This document shows positions 48,141-61,599 of a stretch of DNA of 64,000 nucleotides, one piece after another. The position numbers were made by a program, and so were the translations under genes. The DNA lies in assembly GCF_018139145.2 (NCBI RefSeq), contig NC_059471.1, forward strand, positions 85,334,520 to 85,398,519, in the 5' to 3' direction. Each line of letters opens with the position of its first letter. Position 1 is the stretch's first letter. Below the pieces are notes generated by a model that was not told the DNA's origin, made no database searches, and worked only from the letters and a program-made list of their open reading frames with translations. Source of the stretch: Gymnogyps californianus (lineage: Eukaryota > Chordata > Aves > Accipitriformes > Cathartidae).

Positions 48141-51100
48141 AGGTTGTCAGCTACTGCACCCCCAAAATTTACATCAAACCCGAAGATCCTGGTGAGGCCA
48201 CAGAGCTCAGACCTGAGGAACAAAACCTGTGTCACTGGCAGAGGGCACCCAACACCCACGTGCCTCAAGTCCCCCGGGGGCGTGGGGCTGCCCCGGGGGG
48301 TTACACACCCCCAGTGATGCTCCCAGCTGAACCAGCCTCAGGCTGTGGGGTACGGCTGAGGGCTTGGGTTTCATTCAGTCTGCTCCTCTAGTGTTTGTTT
48401 TGTTCCTTCCATGTCCTCGAAAAAATTCCTCCCTGGCCCGTCCTGTCCTCCCTGCTTGTGTTTACAGGTCTGGGCACAGCTGCAGTTACCTAAGAAAAGT
48501 CAATGCTCAGTCAGAAACCCGAGAGGAAAACTGTTTTGGTGATGTGCTCTGAATGTCAAGGGAATTGTACCCAAGCTGAGAGGAAACATTTCTTTTATTA
48601 TCTGACTCTGGCACTTTCACACAAATGGAGCCGGTTGAACAAGTATTGTGTGGGGTATTCTGCTTAGATTACATGCTCACCTTATCCTAGTAATGTGCCT
48701 TGGCAGATAAATATCTGATCTTCTTTAGCTGGATGGTTTCTAGTTGCATGGCAAAGTACCTTACCAAGTGTGTTTTACACGATCCTGACACATCCTTCAC
48801 CAGTAAATTTACTTTTTATAAACATTCCTCTTTGCTGCCCTGAGTGCATCCAGTTCACCGATGCCCCTCATGAGTAAAACACTGTGCACCTGTTGAGCAA
48901 GGGATGCCTCAAAATCAGCAGGTAACAGAGATCTGAGGGCGATCCTGCGCAGAGGAAGTAGGATGAGTGAGGGGCCAGGGGCTCATGGTGCCAAGCCACC
49001 TGAGTTGCCTTCCTCCCTCTGACCCACTGTGTGCGGCCACCTGGAAAAATCACTTAAAAGATTATTTTCCCTCTTAGGCGGATGGGGAGAGATGCAAGTG
49101 CTTTGGCCTCTTAAGACGGGTGCTGACTCATGCCTTCTCTTTATTTATGGTGACTTGTGTGACACCTCACCCTGCACACCTCCGAGCTCTGTTGAGGTCA
49201 GGCCAACAGGCACACGTGCTCTCATGCCTCCCTGCTTTGTGTCTTAAAAAAATAAACACCACACGGCGAACAGTATACCGTGTTCTTTGACACTGAAGTG
49301 GGAGCTGTGGCAGGAAGAGTATCTAGTGCATTAATTCACTGTCGGTGTAACAAAGGTGCCAAGGAGAGGAGGGTAAGATGGGATTCGGTTTCCGACTTAG
49401 ATGTCCAGAAGTTGCTCATGGTGTGGGTGGCAACAGGTGAGCCTGGAGTTTAAGCTCCCATGGCAGTCAGCGTACATCTAGTGAATACCACCGTGGAGCC
49501 CAGTGGCGTATTCAGCTGATAAAATGTGGGTGTTTCTGCACAAGCTTCTGGGGTCAGTGATGATCTCTTGCCTGTCTGCAGGCAACTGGAGCGGTCAGAG
49601 ATTCAGCAGGACGTCCCACCAAGTCCCCGTGGGCACTGCTTTTCCCCTGACCCTGTGGCATAGCTGCCAGCCCAGCAGAGCCCACCGACCATCCCCAGTG
49701 CCAGCAGTGGGGCAGCCGCTCCTCCGCACACCCTGCCTCCCGTCTCCGGTGCCTGACCTCAGCCGTGCAAACCTTGCCTTAGCCACCACACTTTGATTTT
49801 AAGGAATGAGATTTCATAAGACTATCAAGCTTCTGGTTGGAGACTGCCACTTGACCTCTATAAACAGTATTCCTGTGTTGGCATGTTAAAAGCTACATGA
49901 AAAAAAATTCATGAAGTGCTTTTCCTAGCAAATGGTTTCCTTACTCAGCAGTCTGCCTTGTAACTCAGAGCTTAAGTATTGCAAAGCTGAGGCTTACACT
50001 CACACACCGTGACTTCTCCTACATCACTGATTGTTATGTGATTTTTTGTGTGAATTGTTAATAAAGTGCTACCACAGAAAAAGCAAATCTATTTGCTTTG
50101 GGTAATTTCTGCACTTACCTCAGCTTGGGCAGTAAGGACCAGTAAAAAGTGCTTGCTTTTCCTGCTCCAATTAACTTCCAGGTTTTAATGAGCTAGTGCT
50201 TGAGCTCAGTCAGCGCAAGGTTATGAGGATTAAAAGACTTACAAGACATTTGTGGTCTCAATTGTTGGTGCTGTTATTTTAAAGCTTGCTTTAATATCAC
50301 CTCAGATAAACGCTTGGGATCTTTTTTAGGCTGAGAAAGGCTGGGGAAATTGTGCGGCTTTCAGATCTGGAGGCTGTCAGCTAGGCCTCTAGTGACATCC
50401 CCTTCCACTCTCTCTTTCTTGTGGTTTCCCTCTGCATGGTGCTGAAATACAGCATTTTGTTACCTATTAAAGTGTCACTCTCAGCGATATTGTGAAGCTA
50501 TTAAATTCTGCCGGATCATCCTTTGTGAACAAGAGGATGTTGACAGAGCCGCAGCCCCATCCTTCAGCTATTATCTGGTATTCAATGTCCTCCAATTAGT
50601 ATGCACAGTAAATCTAGTCCAAGACCCCCCACTGCTTTATGTCATTTCTGTATTAACCTCACTGCTTCCCAACCTGTTCCTATTATTAAGCCATTTAAAG
50701 ACTTCCCTTCGTTCACTTACCAGAGCTATGTCTCATTTTCCTTCTTTCATCTATTTGCATACATTTCCAAAGGTTCACTTGACATGACTTCAGTTGTTGG
50801 TGGTTATTTTTTTAATTAAAGATTATTTCCAATATACTTTCTTTACTCCATCCTCCTTACGTGTGTTATCCTCCTTATCTCTATGAGATTATAATGACTG
50901 GATTGAGAACAGATTGATTGTCATTACATATGTTCAAAAAGCCAACCATTTAAGGCTGCCTTGGTAATTCCCAGGCTAAAATTGAGTTTTGAGACACATT
51001 TGCTCAATGAAAAATGTAAAATCGTTAAGGCATTGCATTATATGATCCCCTCTGCAGTTCTTACTCCATGGGGTCTGGCAGGCAATAGAGTCAGGAGTGT

Positions 51101-51343
51101 GCTCCCTTCGCTGTACAGCCTCAAAGGAAGATGGTTCTTAGCTGGGTGGGAAAGTTGGAGGTGGGGGCTACAGATCCAAAGGTGGAGCATAGGATTTCAG
51201 GTTGAGGAAGGCTGAAAATATACCTGTAACTGTGATAGTTTAGAAAAACACTGATGGAGATGCCAGAGGATAACCATTGGGTTTCTGTAGATAGGTTGGA
51301 TTTTATTTTTGCTGGTATTTTGCATCCCTGCATTGTTTTAAGT

Positions 51344-51708
51344 GAAGGCTGAGGGAGTTGGACTTGTTCAGCCTGGAGGAGAGATGGCTTCAGGAGGATC
51401 CAACAGCTCCCCGGTGCCTACAGGAAGGTCACAAGGATGAAGCTGGGCTCTCTGTGGTGGTGCATGGTAGGAGGACAAGAGTTGAAACAAGAGGGTCAGG
51501 CTGGGTGTAAGGAGAAGCCTTTCACTCGTGAGGATAGCCAGGCAGTGGAGCAGGTTGCCCTGCGAGGTTGTGCTGTCTCCGTCCTTGGAGGTTTTGAAGA
51601 CCAAGCCCTGAGCAGCCTGGTGTGACCCCAGAGCTGGTCCGGCTTTGGGGTAGAGACCTCTTGAGGTCCCTGCCAGCCTGAATAATTATTCCATGGCCCT
51701 ATGAGAAA
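51344..51708 (+). mobile_element. CR1 LINE fragment: end of ORF2 and 3' UTR
   Basis: Starts GGCTGAGGGAGTTGGACTTG, TTCAGCCTGGAGGAGAGATG, then a degenerate middle. Then come AGCCTTTCACT and the ORF2-terminal block CAGGCAGTGGAGCAGGTTGC, CCTGCGAGGTTGTG and CCTTGGAGGTTTTGAAGACC. It finishes with AGACCTCTTGAGGTCCCTGC, CAGCCTGAATAATTATTCCA and a decayed ATTCTATG-like end near 51708. Block order and orientation match CR1 on the plus strand. Its 3' UTR type (GACCTC...GAGGTCCCTGCCAGCCT) differs from the copy at 42396, so it represents another subfamily. Several indels break the reading frame; it cannot encode protein. Confidence 0.9.
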
Positions 51709-54700
51709 TGAAACACTCGGTTTAACTGGGATCCAGACACCAGGCGGGCCACTTGCTGCAGTTTCAAGGTGGTAAGGGCAGTGAGGGGCTGGGTGCCACT
51801 CGTCTCTCGGCATCAGCTCTGTCCCTGCCTCCATGTACCCCAAGCTGGGGATGGGGAGGCAGCAGTGTGCTACCGGGCACCGAAAGATGCCTGGAGGCAG
51901 GCTAGCGTGCCTGCTTGGCTGGGGTGAGGAGCTGCCATGGTGCAGGGGGTGGCTGAGCCCTGCCGGCTTCTTTGCTGTCATGCCACCGAACATGACCTTC
52001 CTCAAGGAGGGATGTGGGGGAAAAACTGGAGATAACTGCTCCCCTGTCTCTCTTCTCTGTAAAGGAGCAGAGTGGAAAGGAAAGGTGTTTCACCCCATAG
52101 TGGTAGCTTGTGGGTAAGAGGGAACGTCCTCTTGTCCCTTCCTTTCTCAGCCACCTTTCTACAAGGCCATGCACCCTTTCAACGTATTATACATTTAAAA
52201 AGCTGTGAATAGCCACAAAAAGGGAGAAAATAATTGGAAAATAAACTCTGTGGCAAATTCCCCCCACATTCTGAGCACATTAATGCAAAAATGTTCAAAA
52301 ATATTAAACTAAGGAAAACCCCAAGGAAAGGTATGCAATGGATAAATTATGTGTCTGCTTCCTTTTTTGTCATTTCTGGCAGAGGAATGAGGAACCAGGA
52401 ATATTTAGAAAGTTCTTCACCTATTTCTTTGCAGGGCAAGCTGGGTACTACACCATTGCTGTATATCCAGCCTGTCAAACTCCCGCATTTCGCTGTCTGG
52501 AGCTCAAGGAATACCTTTTGTTCCCCCTATCAGTAAAAAAAATGGTTTTAGTACCAAATAAACTATTCCTAGGGTAGGGAGCACAATGCAACACCAGAAG
52601 AAAGCCTTTTAGGTGGATTTCTGCATCCTAATCTAAACTCTCACATCAGAGGTGATGTTGAACTCCTGTATCGGAAGTATGAAGGTGGAGAGCAGTGGGC
52701 CTGGCTTTCTTTGTGCTCCCAGTTTTCAAGCGAGGTACTGGTTTGGTTTAGATTTGAGACATCTGGGGAAAGGATTTCCCAAGGCTTGAATGGGAAACGA
52801 GCATCTTCCCTCCATCCCAGTGATGCCCAGGGCCCCCAAAGGCATCCCAGGGCCCAGGACGGGGAGATGCTCCTGCCACCACTCCACTTCACTGCCCCGA
52901 CTGAAGCACCTCGATGTGGGCTCTGGTTTTCACAGGCTCGGTTGGAAACAGCCGCAGCAATACCAAAATGTGACGTTTCTCTTCCACCCTCTCCTTGTGC
53001 ACAGCTCCACGCTCACAGCCTGGAGGGCCCACAGCTGCAGCCCCGAAACCGCCACGATAGCATCGGCTTTGTTAGACCGACCGACCATCCGATCCGCAAA
53101 AAGGGAAGTCAATTAAACCTGGGTTTTCAGGTCACTTTTCTGGCCTGGTAATTGGAAAGGCGACGCAGAAGCTCCTACATCCGTGGCTGTAGTGCCAACT
53201 GGAACAAAAGCGACCTCGGCTTGTGGGACCCAAGGAGGTGCTTGGCATTAACCAGCTGCCGGTGGAAATCATCTGCTTCTCCAGGCAGGCATTACCCTGG
53301 CTCCTTCCCTGCCTGCCTGCCTGCAGCACCAACCGTGGTGCTCTCTGCGCCTATTAAAGGGCAATTCAGATGAGCACAAGTGGGCAACCTCTGACATGAC
53401 GGAGGAGAAAAAAAGAGGAAATAGGCAATTGTAAGGGATTTAAATAACTCTCCATTTGGAAGTCTTTCCACTTCCAAGTGGCTCTGACCACCCGTGGCTG
53501 ACAGGGAAGCTTGTGCTGCAGCCGCATCCCTGTGGAGCAGATCTCGCTCCTCTGGGAAAGGCTGGCTGCCTTCTCCCAGTCAGCCCTTCCAGGCGTTCCT
53601 GTGCTCCATGCAGAGGAGGGGAAGAACAACCGTCTTCCCTTCCCTGGCAGCTCATGTTCCTTTTTTATTCTAGATGATTAAAATAAAATAGTATTTCCAC
53701 CAGCTGTGGTAATCTGCTTGAGAAACAGATGTTTCTTAAAGGAGATGGAAGCAGCTTAAATATCTATGATGGGCTGATTCCTAATTCCCTGACCGAGAGC
53801 CGAAATTATCTTCATGTAACTTTGAAGAGGACATGGCATTTGTCTCCCTGGGCAGGCAGCACTCTGCAATAAGCCCCTGAGCAGGGCTGAGTCTTTGAAA
53901 GAATTTATATCCCCTGAGGGACGATGCTTCTGGTTTATCTACTTTCTAAAAAAAGTCATTTCACAGAATTAATTGATTATGGAAATTGTTTGAAGCATTG
54001 AAGATACTGGTTTGGTGACCAATGGGAGCTTACTGCAAATATTACAGGTCAACTTTCGCGACCTGCTTTTCTCCATTTTGCTGCTGGCTTCTAAGAGCAT
54101 CTGACCAACATTAGGATGTAACTGCAAATAAAAGTGATAAGTTGCAATCTCATTACAATAAAAATACATGTCAAGCTAACACTTTTTAAAAAAAAGTCCT
54201 ATCTGTATATGGAAGCTATAGCTATGTCAGAAAAATGTCTTTGGGATTTATATGTTATGAATTTATTGCCCTTTTGCAGAAGTTGTGTGTGTTGCCTCCA
54301 TCAAACACTGCCAGGCTTGTTCTCAGCATCGCTTTCTGGCAGCATAAATCCCTGTCTGTGCGGGCTGAATCCCGTTTGATCCGCCTCCGTCAGACACACG
54401 AAGTGGAATGATCTCTGGTTATGAAGCAGAACTTAAATAAAATGAAAGAGCATTTGTTGTTTTGTAACCAACTTAAATATGCACGTGTGTAACATGGGAA
54501 AAAAGGATCCTGTGAAAGAGGATGTATAACAGCCAGATACAGCTGGATAATATCTCCTCTTCCCATCTGGATTTATCCCAGTACTGTCTGCATTATCCTA
54601 GTGAAGGTAATGGAGTTGCCCACCCCGCGCCTCACCGGCAGAGTCTGGCTTTCAGCAGTTTGGGACCAGCATAACTGTTATTCATCCCTTTAAAGTAATT

Positions 54701-54959
54701 AGGAGAGCCCTCTTCCCCCAGGGAGCTCTGGCTGGGTGGCTGGCTGCTCTGCAGACCAAGTCACTGCTATTCCACCATATCTGAAAGCGTCTCAGATGGC
54801 ACTGCGTGATTAATAGCACCTAAAGATGGCTGACAATTTTATAATTTGAAATGGAAAGAAATCCACCTTTACTACCACTTTTCCTTTTGTTTTGTCGGTG
54901 GGACTGCTGCTTTTTGACTGGCTAGCTGCTCCAGCTCTGGGCTCACTCGATGGTACAGG
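51709..54959. other. Unique sequence, no gene
   Basis: Chance ORFs of up to 169 codons (51496-52005, minus) partly overlap the CR1 fragment. A short (CTGC)n run is at 53308-53324. AT-rich at 53680-54560, with a conserved-element-like stretch at 54480-54660. Nothing firmer. Confidence 0.5.
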
Positions 54960-55260
54960 GAGACGGGACCCACCTCTCTCCCCAGTACGCTCACCGCATC
55001 CTCCTGGGAGCACCCTGCCGCGCTGCTCGCGCGTGCTCGGCCTCCGCCGCGGGCAGCCGTTGGGTTGCACCGATGCAAGCGGCACCTGGGCTCAGGGGTG
55101 GTCAGGCAGGGAGGAAACACAGGCAGGGAAAACGCAGGCAGGAGGCCAGGCGGCACTGCGGGCTCACGGGAGCTGCTCTCTGGGTCGCCCTGCCAGCACT
55201 GAGCGATAGCAGTGCCATTGGCTTGCCTACTGGGATGAGGGGACCGCATCCCCGGGGCTC
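54960..55260. promoter_or_regulatory. CpG-rich patch, candidate orphan CpG island
   Basis: I count about 23 CpG here, of which about 16 fall in 54962-55085 (GCCGCGCTGCTCGCGCGTGC and CCGCCGCGGGC lie here), so the core has no visible CpG depletion. GC is clearly above the flanks. ORFs open on both strands (54872-55309 minus, 54892-55209 plus) follow from the composition; none has a recognised domain. It is the best candidate in the window for a promoter or unmethylated regulatory element, but no transcript can be tied to it. Confidence 0.4.
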
Positions 55261-58200
55261 CTACAGCAACCCCTAGGGTCTGCCTCCAGAAGAGGTGGTG
55301 GAAAGTCATTTCATTTCACACTGGTTTTCACTGGGTTGGGTTTTTTCCTTCTTTTTTCTCTCTGAGGGCCCATCCTGTACATGCAGCTTCCAGCTGGACG
55401 TGGCAATGGGTTGCAGGAAGCTCTCTAGACAGAGGGGGCTGCAGCTCAGCATTGCCTCAGAAACCAGCCTGCTGCAAGCCCATCAGGCTCTCTCCTCTGC
55501 CCTCCGTCCTGGCATCCCAAAGACAAAACAGTCAGCCTCAAGGTCTCCGTACTAATCTCTAGTGCCTTGGCCCAGTGTGCCCAGGACATGACCACAGCTG
55601 TGTGGGAATTGCACCCAGCGATGTCGGTCCCCTTATCTCCCCAAGCAGAGGAGCCACTGCAGCGTGGTGCAGACACCAGGGCTCGGCTGCCTGCCTTTGC
55701 GCCCCCTTTGCCACACCGGCCATGCGGCTGGGAGGTACTCCTGTCACCCATCCCTTCAACCCACCCATAAAGCACCAAGATAAGGACAGTTGTCAAACAT
55801 GATGCACTCCGCAGAGCTGAGCGAGCTTGTCTCTTCTAAACTTATCTGGGCAAGAGAGAGACTTTCCTCCATCCTTTTGTGTCTGAGACTGCAGTACCAA
55901 ATCCCACAGGGGACTAAGACATCTTTTTTTCTTCATGCGCACAGTGTATTTCTTTGGCCTGAACTTTCCTCATTTGAACGCAGCCCAGCGTGTACATTAA
56001 AAAGGGCCGGGGGGGGAAGCCCAATGCAAAATACTCTCCTGCACACGTTGTTCTTCCCCGGAGAGCAGACGAGAGAAAGAGCAAACCACATGTGACAGAT
56101 GTTAGTCACGTTGCCGAATGCACCGCTGGCAGGAGCCATGGTGAAAGGGCAGTCAGAGAACCCCTACAATATTGCTGCCTTAATAGTTTCAGGTTCCAGG
56201 CAAAGATGCTATTCCATACTCTCGGTATATACACAACTTGTGATTGTTTTTTCTTCTGCTGTTACTGCCAAGGGAAATTGATTTTACAGATTATTAAGAT
56301 TCTATTTATTTACAGAAAACCTATTTTTAAATAGCGGTGAGTCATTTTATTGAGCAAGCTATGGCCATTTATATTTTGGTTGTTTATGTTGTGTGCCATA
56401 TAGGGCTAGCAATTTCCTAACTTGCATGATATTCTGTGCAAGGGTGTATTTTGGTTTCTGCTGCTGTGTCAGGCTAATGCCACTGTTGCTATGGTAATGG
56501 TGATGTTTGAGTCTGCTTTGTCACCTTTGTCCTGCTATTTTTTTTTAAACACAAATTCATGCTGCAGAGGCCTGAAAAGCAGGCGGAGGGTTTGCTACAG
56601 GAGCTTAGCCCTGTCTCTTGTTTATTTATTTATAATAGATTATAAAGCAGTGTGGCAATTTCATAGATGAATAAAGTTTAAAGCCAGCAGAGCTCATCAG
56701 ATCTGCTGAAGCCAACCTCCCATATAAACGTTACCGAGTTATCGCTGTACGGCAGTCCAGACATCCTGGTTGGGAAATACCACAAGGCATCCCATCTTAG
56801 TTAGAAGAGACCTGTAACTATCGGTCCATCATCGTCCTGCGCAGTTTCATCCAGGGTTTTAGAAATTCTCCATGGTTTAGAAAGAGAAAAAGTCTACCAG
56901 ATTTTTATCAGCTCCACCATGACCTCCAGTGCTTTTTCAAGGTCGCCGTGTTTTGTGCCACGTTCCCCTGTCCCCAAGTATCACCCTCGGGACTGTGCTT
57001 TTCCTTCCCATTTCCCTGCAGTAAAGCCCATTTTGCTTGTTTGGGTGCAGCTGGCCGTGTGATTCAGCCAGCCTTTCAGCTTTATTTACCCTGCCGCCTT
57101 TCTTCGGGTATTTTATCAGCAGTGATTTCATATTTATTTCCACATCACTAACGAAGACGCTGGGGAGCGGCTGTGCATAGATCTCTAAGAAGCTCCAACA
57201 GCAACTCCTGCACCTGAGGATACATCTTATTTTTTCCACCTTGTCACTCTATGCCGGCATTTTCCCAGTATGGCAAAGTGTATCAAACATGACGCAAGGC
57301 ACAGGCTCCTCAGCCAGCTCTTTTAGGATTGCTGAGTTTAAACTATTTTAAAATGTGAATCTCTAGTGGACTTACTGCACACTGTCCTGGACCACCGGCG
57401 GATGGACAACACTCCATCATTCCCAGCTTGGACTTACCATACGTGTGAAGCAAATCAGGCCTGACTTCTTGTTTGATTTCTAGAGGAAAAACAGGGAGAA
57501 ATGGTGAAGGTGAGCTGGACTGCTCAGCTGCCCCGAGTGCCTGGCACACACACCTCCCTCCTCCGGGGCCAGGGCAGTACATGTGGTGAGGGAAGCAAAC
57601 CAGAGCTTGGCCTTTAATGAAGGAATATGGCATATCCACCCCAGGCCTTCCAAAAACCTTCTGAGCCTGCTCTCTGAAAAATGATGAACCCGTCCTGTTT
57701 TGAGGGAAGGACAGACCCTGGTTCCCCTTGCAGGCAGAAGGAGGGGGGCTTTTGGCAGCCGTGCCAGCTTGCAGCCACGCAGCTCCAGGGCATCTGCAGG
57801 CTGCAATTAGCCTCCAGCGGTGGGAGGGTGAATAGCTCTACAGGAGCAACCAGCATCACCCATACTCTCCCTGAGCTGGGGTTAGAAGTCATGAAACCCT
57901 AATTCACTTTAAGCTTTGTTTTGTGCCAGGAATTGCCAATGTTTTCTTCTGAACCATGCAGACTCCCCAACGACGGGACCTTCCCGTTGGCATTGTTTCT
58001 TGCTCCGGCTCTCCGTGTCATGCTATCGGAGCAGATAACAGCGAGGGCACGGCGCTAGCACAAGGTGCCCTTGGGGCTGCAGCCCACAGATGGGTATGTG
58101 CCTGCCTCTAATAGACTTTCTTCCCCCCTGCGACTCCCTGCCTCTGCAAATACAAGGAGGGGGGATGACTTTTTGGCAGAGGGTCACGATCCGGGGTACC

Positions 58201-59064
58201 CTACCTGTATTACCTACCGGCAGTACCCAGCTGATTATGAAAGAGCATTTATCATTCCTGAGCCATTCGTTTGAGGCAAATTGAACAACATAGCAATTAC
58301 CCTCAAGGTGTCCAGGGACCATCCGCTGTCTCTCATGTGCACATGATATGACGAAACTGTTTTGGAAAGCAAAAAAAAAAAAGAGAGTGTTTATGTCCCT
58401 CGCTATCTCTATGCCTCCTCACTATGTCCAGGCGGCATGGCTATGGAGATCTTTGATGTTTGCCACGTATGCAACAGCAGCATTGGTGGTGCTTGCTTTT
58501 ATAGCACCAATACAATATTAACTGCAGTAATTTAAGATAGCCTGTAAAGAAATCTTGCGCAACTGTTTAAGTCTAGAGATACGGTTATCGTTGCTGTCTG
58601 ACACTTTGTCCTAATGGGATCAAGGCCATGGTCTGCAATTCTCCCTGCCTCTTCCTAACATGTAGTTGGCAGTTTTTAAGCAGTGTTTGTTCCTCAAGGA
58701 CCCATAAAATCACCTTTTAAGAAGGAGAACTACACAAATCATCATGAAGTTCTGGTTTCCAGTAGTTTCTGTATTTTTTGAAGCCTTCGGAAAATCCTAA
58801 GAATCAAAGGAAAACTAGGGTTTCAGCACAAGCGGCCCCTGCTTTTTCAAGAATGTAGAAACCAGACAATGCTGAAAAATAAAAACCATCACTCTAAACC
58901 ATTACTTATATCACTGCACAAATGCCAAATACATCAACTATGTTTTGTCTTCTCTGTCATTTCTGGATAAATGCCAGGATCATGAATATCAGAACTATTA
59001 ACGCCGCTACAGCTTGGTTAGACACAGGCCTGCCTGCATCTGAAAATGAACATCACATTTAGGG
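55261..59064. other. Unique sequence, no gene
   Basis: Short G8 run near 56009-56016 and A12 near 58370-58381. 57090-57190 faintly resembles a decayed LINE but could not be aligned by eye. ORFs up to 116 codons lack features. Confidence 0.5.
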
Positions 59065-59083
59065 AAAAAAAAAAAAAAAAAAA
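59065..59083. repeat. A19 homopolymer
   Basis: Nineteen consecutive A. The upstream sequence gave no recognisable retrotransposed body. Confidence 0.9.
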
Positions 59084-61599
59084 TCTCCTAAAATCTGTGG
59101 GTGAGGTTTTTCCCTGCCTCGGTTGCAGCTGCACCCTAGTACAGGAGAATTAGTGGAGAACTTGATTTCTGTAGACGCTTTGCTGAGTGTACAGAGCACC
59201 ATCAGCGAGCAGAGCTTTGCAGCCCGCCTGGCTGCCCCGGGGCTGGCAGGGTGCACGGGCACCGCGCGGGATGGGACAGGAGAAGGTGGTGGGGATGGCC
59301 ACACTGGGTAACATTTCCACCGTTCCTGTTGCAGCTGGTCACCCACCCCTGGCACCAGGTCACCCACTCCTGGCAAAGTCCTCCCGGGCTGCCTTTCCTC
59401 GGCGGGGTTGCTGTGGCCGGAGGAGCCAGCCATGCTGCCTGCAAACCACACAGCCGCGAGCCAGCATCCTTTTCTTCAGGCCTTCGTTGTGCTTGTTTTT
59501 CACATCCAGGAAGGAGTAAGTCATGTTTTTTATTTATTTCAGTTATTCCTCCCTTACAAATAAAACAAAAAAAGGTCAACAATGTTATTTCACCCTATTT
59601 GCTTCCTTAACATTGAAGTCATCCTCGCCACAGCTTCCCTGGCCTGCAATGACTGGCAGTATGCAGAACAGCTACCTGACAGGTAGCCAAGATCTTTCTC
59701 CTGGAGGTTAGATGTGGTGTTGTCTGCTTCCCTCTGCTTTTTGTTTGTGGTATTTATTTTTTCTTTTGTTGTCTTTTCAGAAGGGTGGGGGACTGTTTTT
59801 TTCCTTTCTCCTCTTCTCCTCCAAAGATGGGCTGAAACTTGACCTCTTGCTTGTTCATCCCAGACGCTCTCAGGAAAGCTCTGAGTGGTAAATGAGGTTC
59901 CAAATGCAGGAAGAGATTACTGTATTTTTCTTTTCCTTTTTAAAACCTTGAATAGATGAAAATAGATGGTAATCAACAAACCTGTGGCTAGAGGAAAAAT
60001 CCCTTTAACTCACATTTTACTTCAATTACGTGGAGGACAAAGAAACACATTGCACCATGTGCATGAATAGATGCTTTATTATTCAAAACAAGCTTCAAAG
60101 AGCATTACGTCCCCTATAGAAAATATGCAATCAGTGTTTAATTCAATGGTAGGATGCAAATTTAAATTCCCATAAGGGGAAGACTGTTAATACCATTTAA
60201 ATTGGTTGTAAATTACAGATAATACGCTTGAGACCCGAATACAGATTAGCAGAGTGTTGCTTTATGAATCCAGCCCTACTTTGAACTTATTGTGTGTTTA
60301 TTTATGGACAATAAGACAATGCAGGCTTGTTTACACCTATATTTTATTATCATCTGACACAATACATATGCAGAAAAAAACCCAGTTTGTTTTTAAAATA
60401 GAGAAGCTGTTAGCTCCAGTTTGATGGGGACTGGTTGAGTGGAGATGCTCTTTGGTTGCAGCCATATATGTTCTCCTCTCTGTCTGCTCCAGTGTTACGT
60501 GTTTCTACAGCTCTTGAATCACACAGAAATTAGCCCGGAGGAATCACGATTTGCCTATTTTATTAGCAGCAGAGGGAAAATCCTGGCTGCTTGGTGTAAC
60601 CCATCAGTTTGCGTGTGCTTGGGACACCAGCCCTTTGCAGGGCTCGGGGGCTGCCACTGTCTTTGCTGGGGTCGGTACCTTGGTTGTTTCACTATAGCGA
60701 GTCCAGTGTGTCCCTCCCCATGGCCATGGCTGCTGAGCAATAAGCCCGGGCTCTCGGCAAGAGTTTTTAGGGGATTTTCTGTCTCCAGAGAAAACAAAGT
60801 TCTGTGGCTTCATCCTTTGCACATCAAAATAATCATTAAAAACAACGAATGTACTTTAAGACCAGGGTGTTTAAAATGAGCTGCATGTCTCACGTGGCAC
60901 CACGTCTGTTTGCTGTTACTTTCTGCAGCATATTTCTTGCCCATTCTTCTATTGCATTTACATAAGACAATAACTTGTAGAACCAAGAATTTTTATTTTG
61001 TGAAAAGCAACTAACTAGTCATTCGAGAAGCAGCTCTGCAAACCACTGATGGTATGAATGAGCCCGTCTGGTATGGATCCCATTAACGCCACACTAGCAA
61101 TGTTTTGCTGGGCTGTGTCATGAGAAATTTTGAGGCACGTTTCTTCAGGTCCAGAGCACTTGTTGTACATCCCCAGGTGTATTGGTATTACATCAGCACA
61201 TTACAAACTGAGTAAAAATATTTTGTGTAGCAAAAGCATCACACTTTGTGGTGAATTTCTTTCAAGGCAGTACAGTTTACCTACCCAGAGTTATGGAAAT
61301 GTGGCCATTGCTCTCAAGCACTATTCTACAGAGTGGCTTTTACTTTGAATGTGTATATGTGGGTGGGTGGGAGGGTGGAGAGGCAGAACACACCTCTCCC
61401 AATTGTTTCCGAACCTTCTGGCTCCATCATGGGAAACGCCCATTTCAGAGTTACCTGGAGTTTACACAACCGCTTGCATGTCCATCCTAAGCCGGCTGCA
61501 GAGAGAAAACCATTTACCCACCTTACTTTTCTCCCACTGTTTTCAGGCCCATCCAATTCTCTAATAAAGATGAAGCACCGGAGCTCCTGTGCTTTTCTG
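59084..61599. other. Unique sequence with an AT-rich candidate regulatory block
   Basis: 59180-59470 is GC-rich with overlapping chance ORFs. 60055-60370 is AT-rich, holds an ATGCAAAT octamer at 60154-60161 and many TTTAAATT/TTTAAT cores, and looks like a conserved non-coding element in texture. No gene recognised. Confidence 0.5.

Larger units (their letters stand above)
44418..51343. other. Unique sequence, no gene
   Basis: Contents: AT-rich unique DNA at 45060-45620; a stretch at 45640-45930 and another at 46490-46760 with the texture of conserved non-coding elements; G10 and A11 runs at 46031-46060; (CTCTG)4 at 46425-46444; a GC-rich patch at 46140-46340 with chance ORFs of up to 158 codons; and a possible old repeat at 48095-48140. 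No exon recognised. Confidence 0.5.

Noticed and set aside
56990..57190. Possible decayed LINE fragment (ATTTCATATTTATTTCCACA)
   Set aside because: Only a short phrase resembles old elements; order of other blocks cannot be confirmed by eye.
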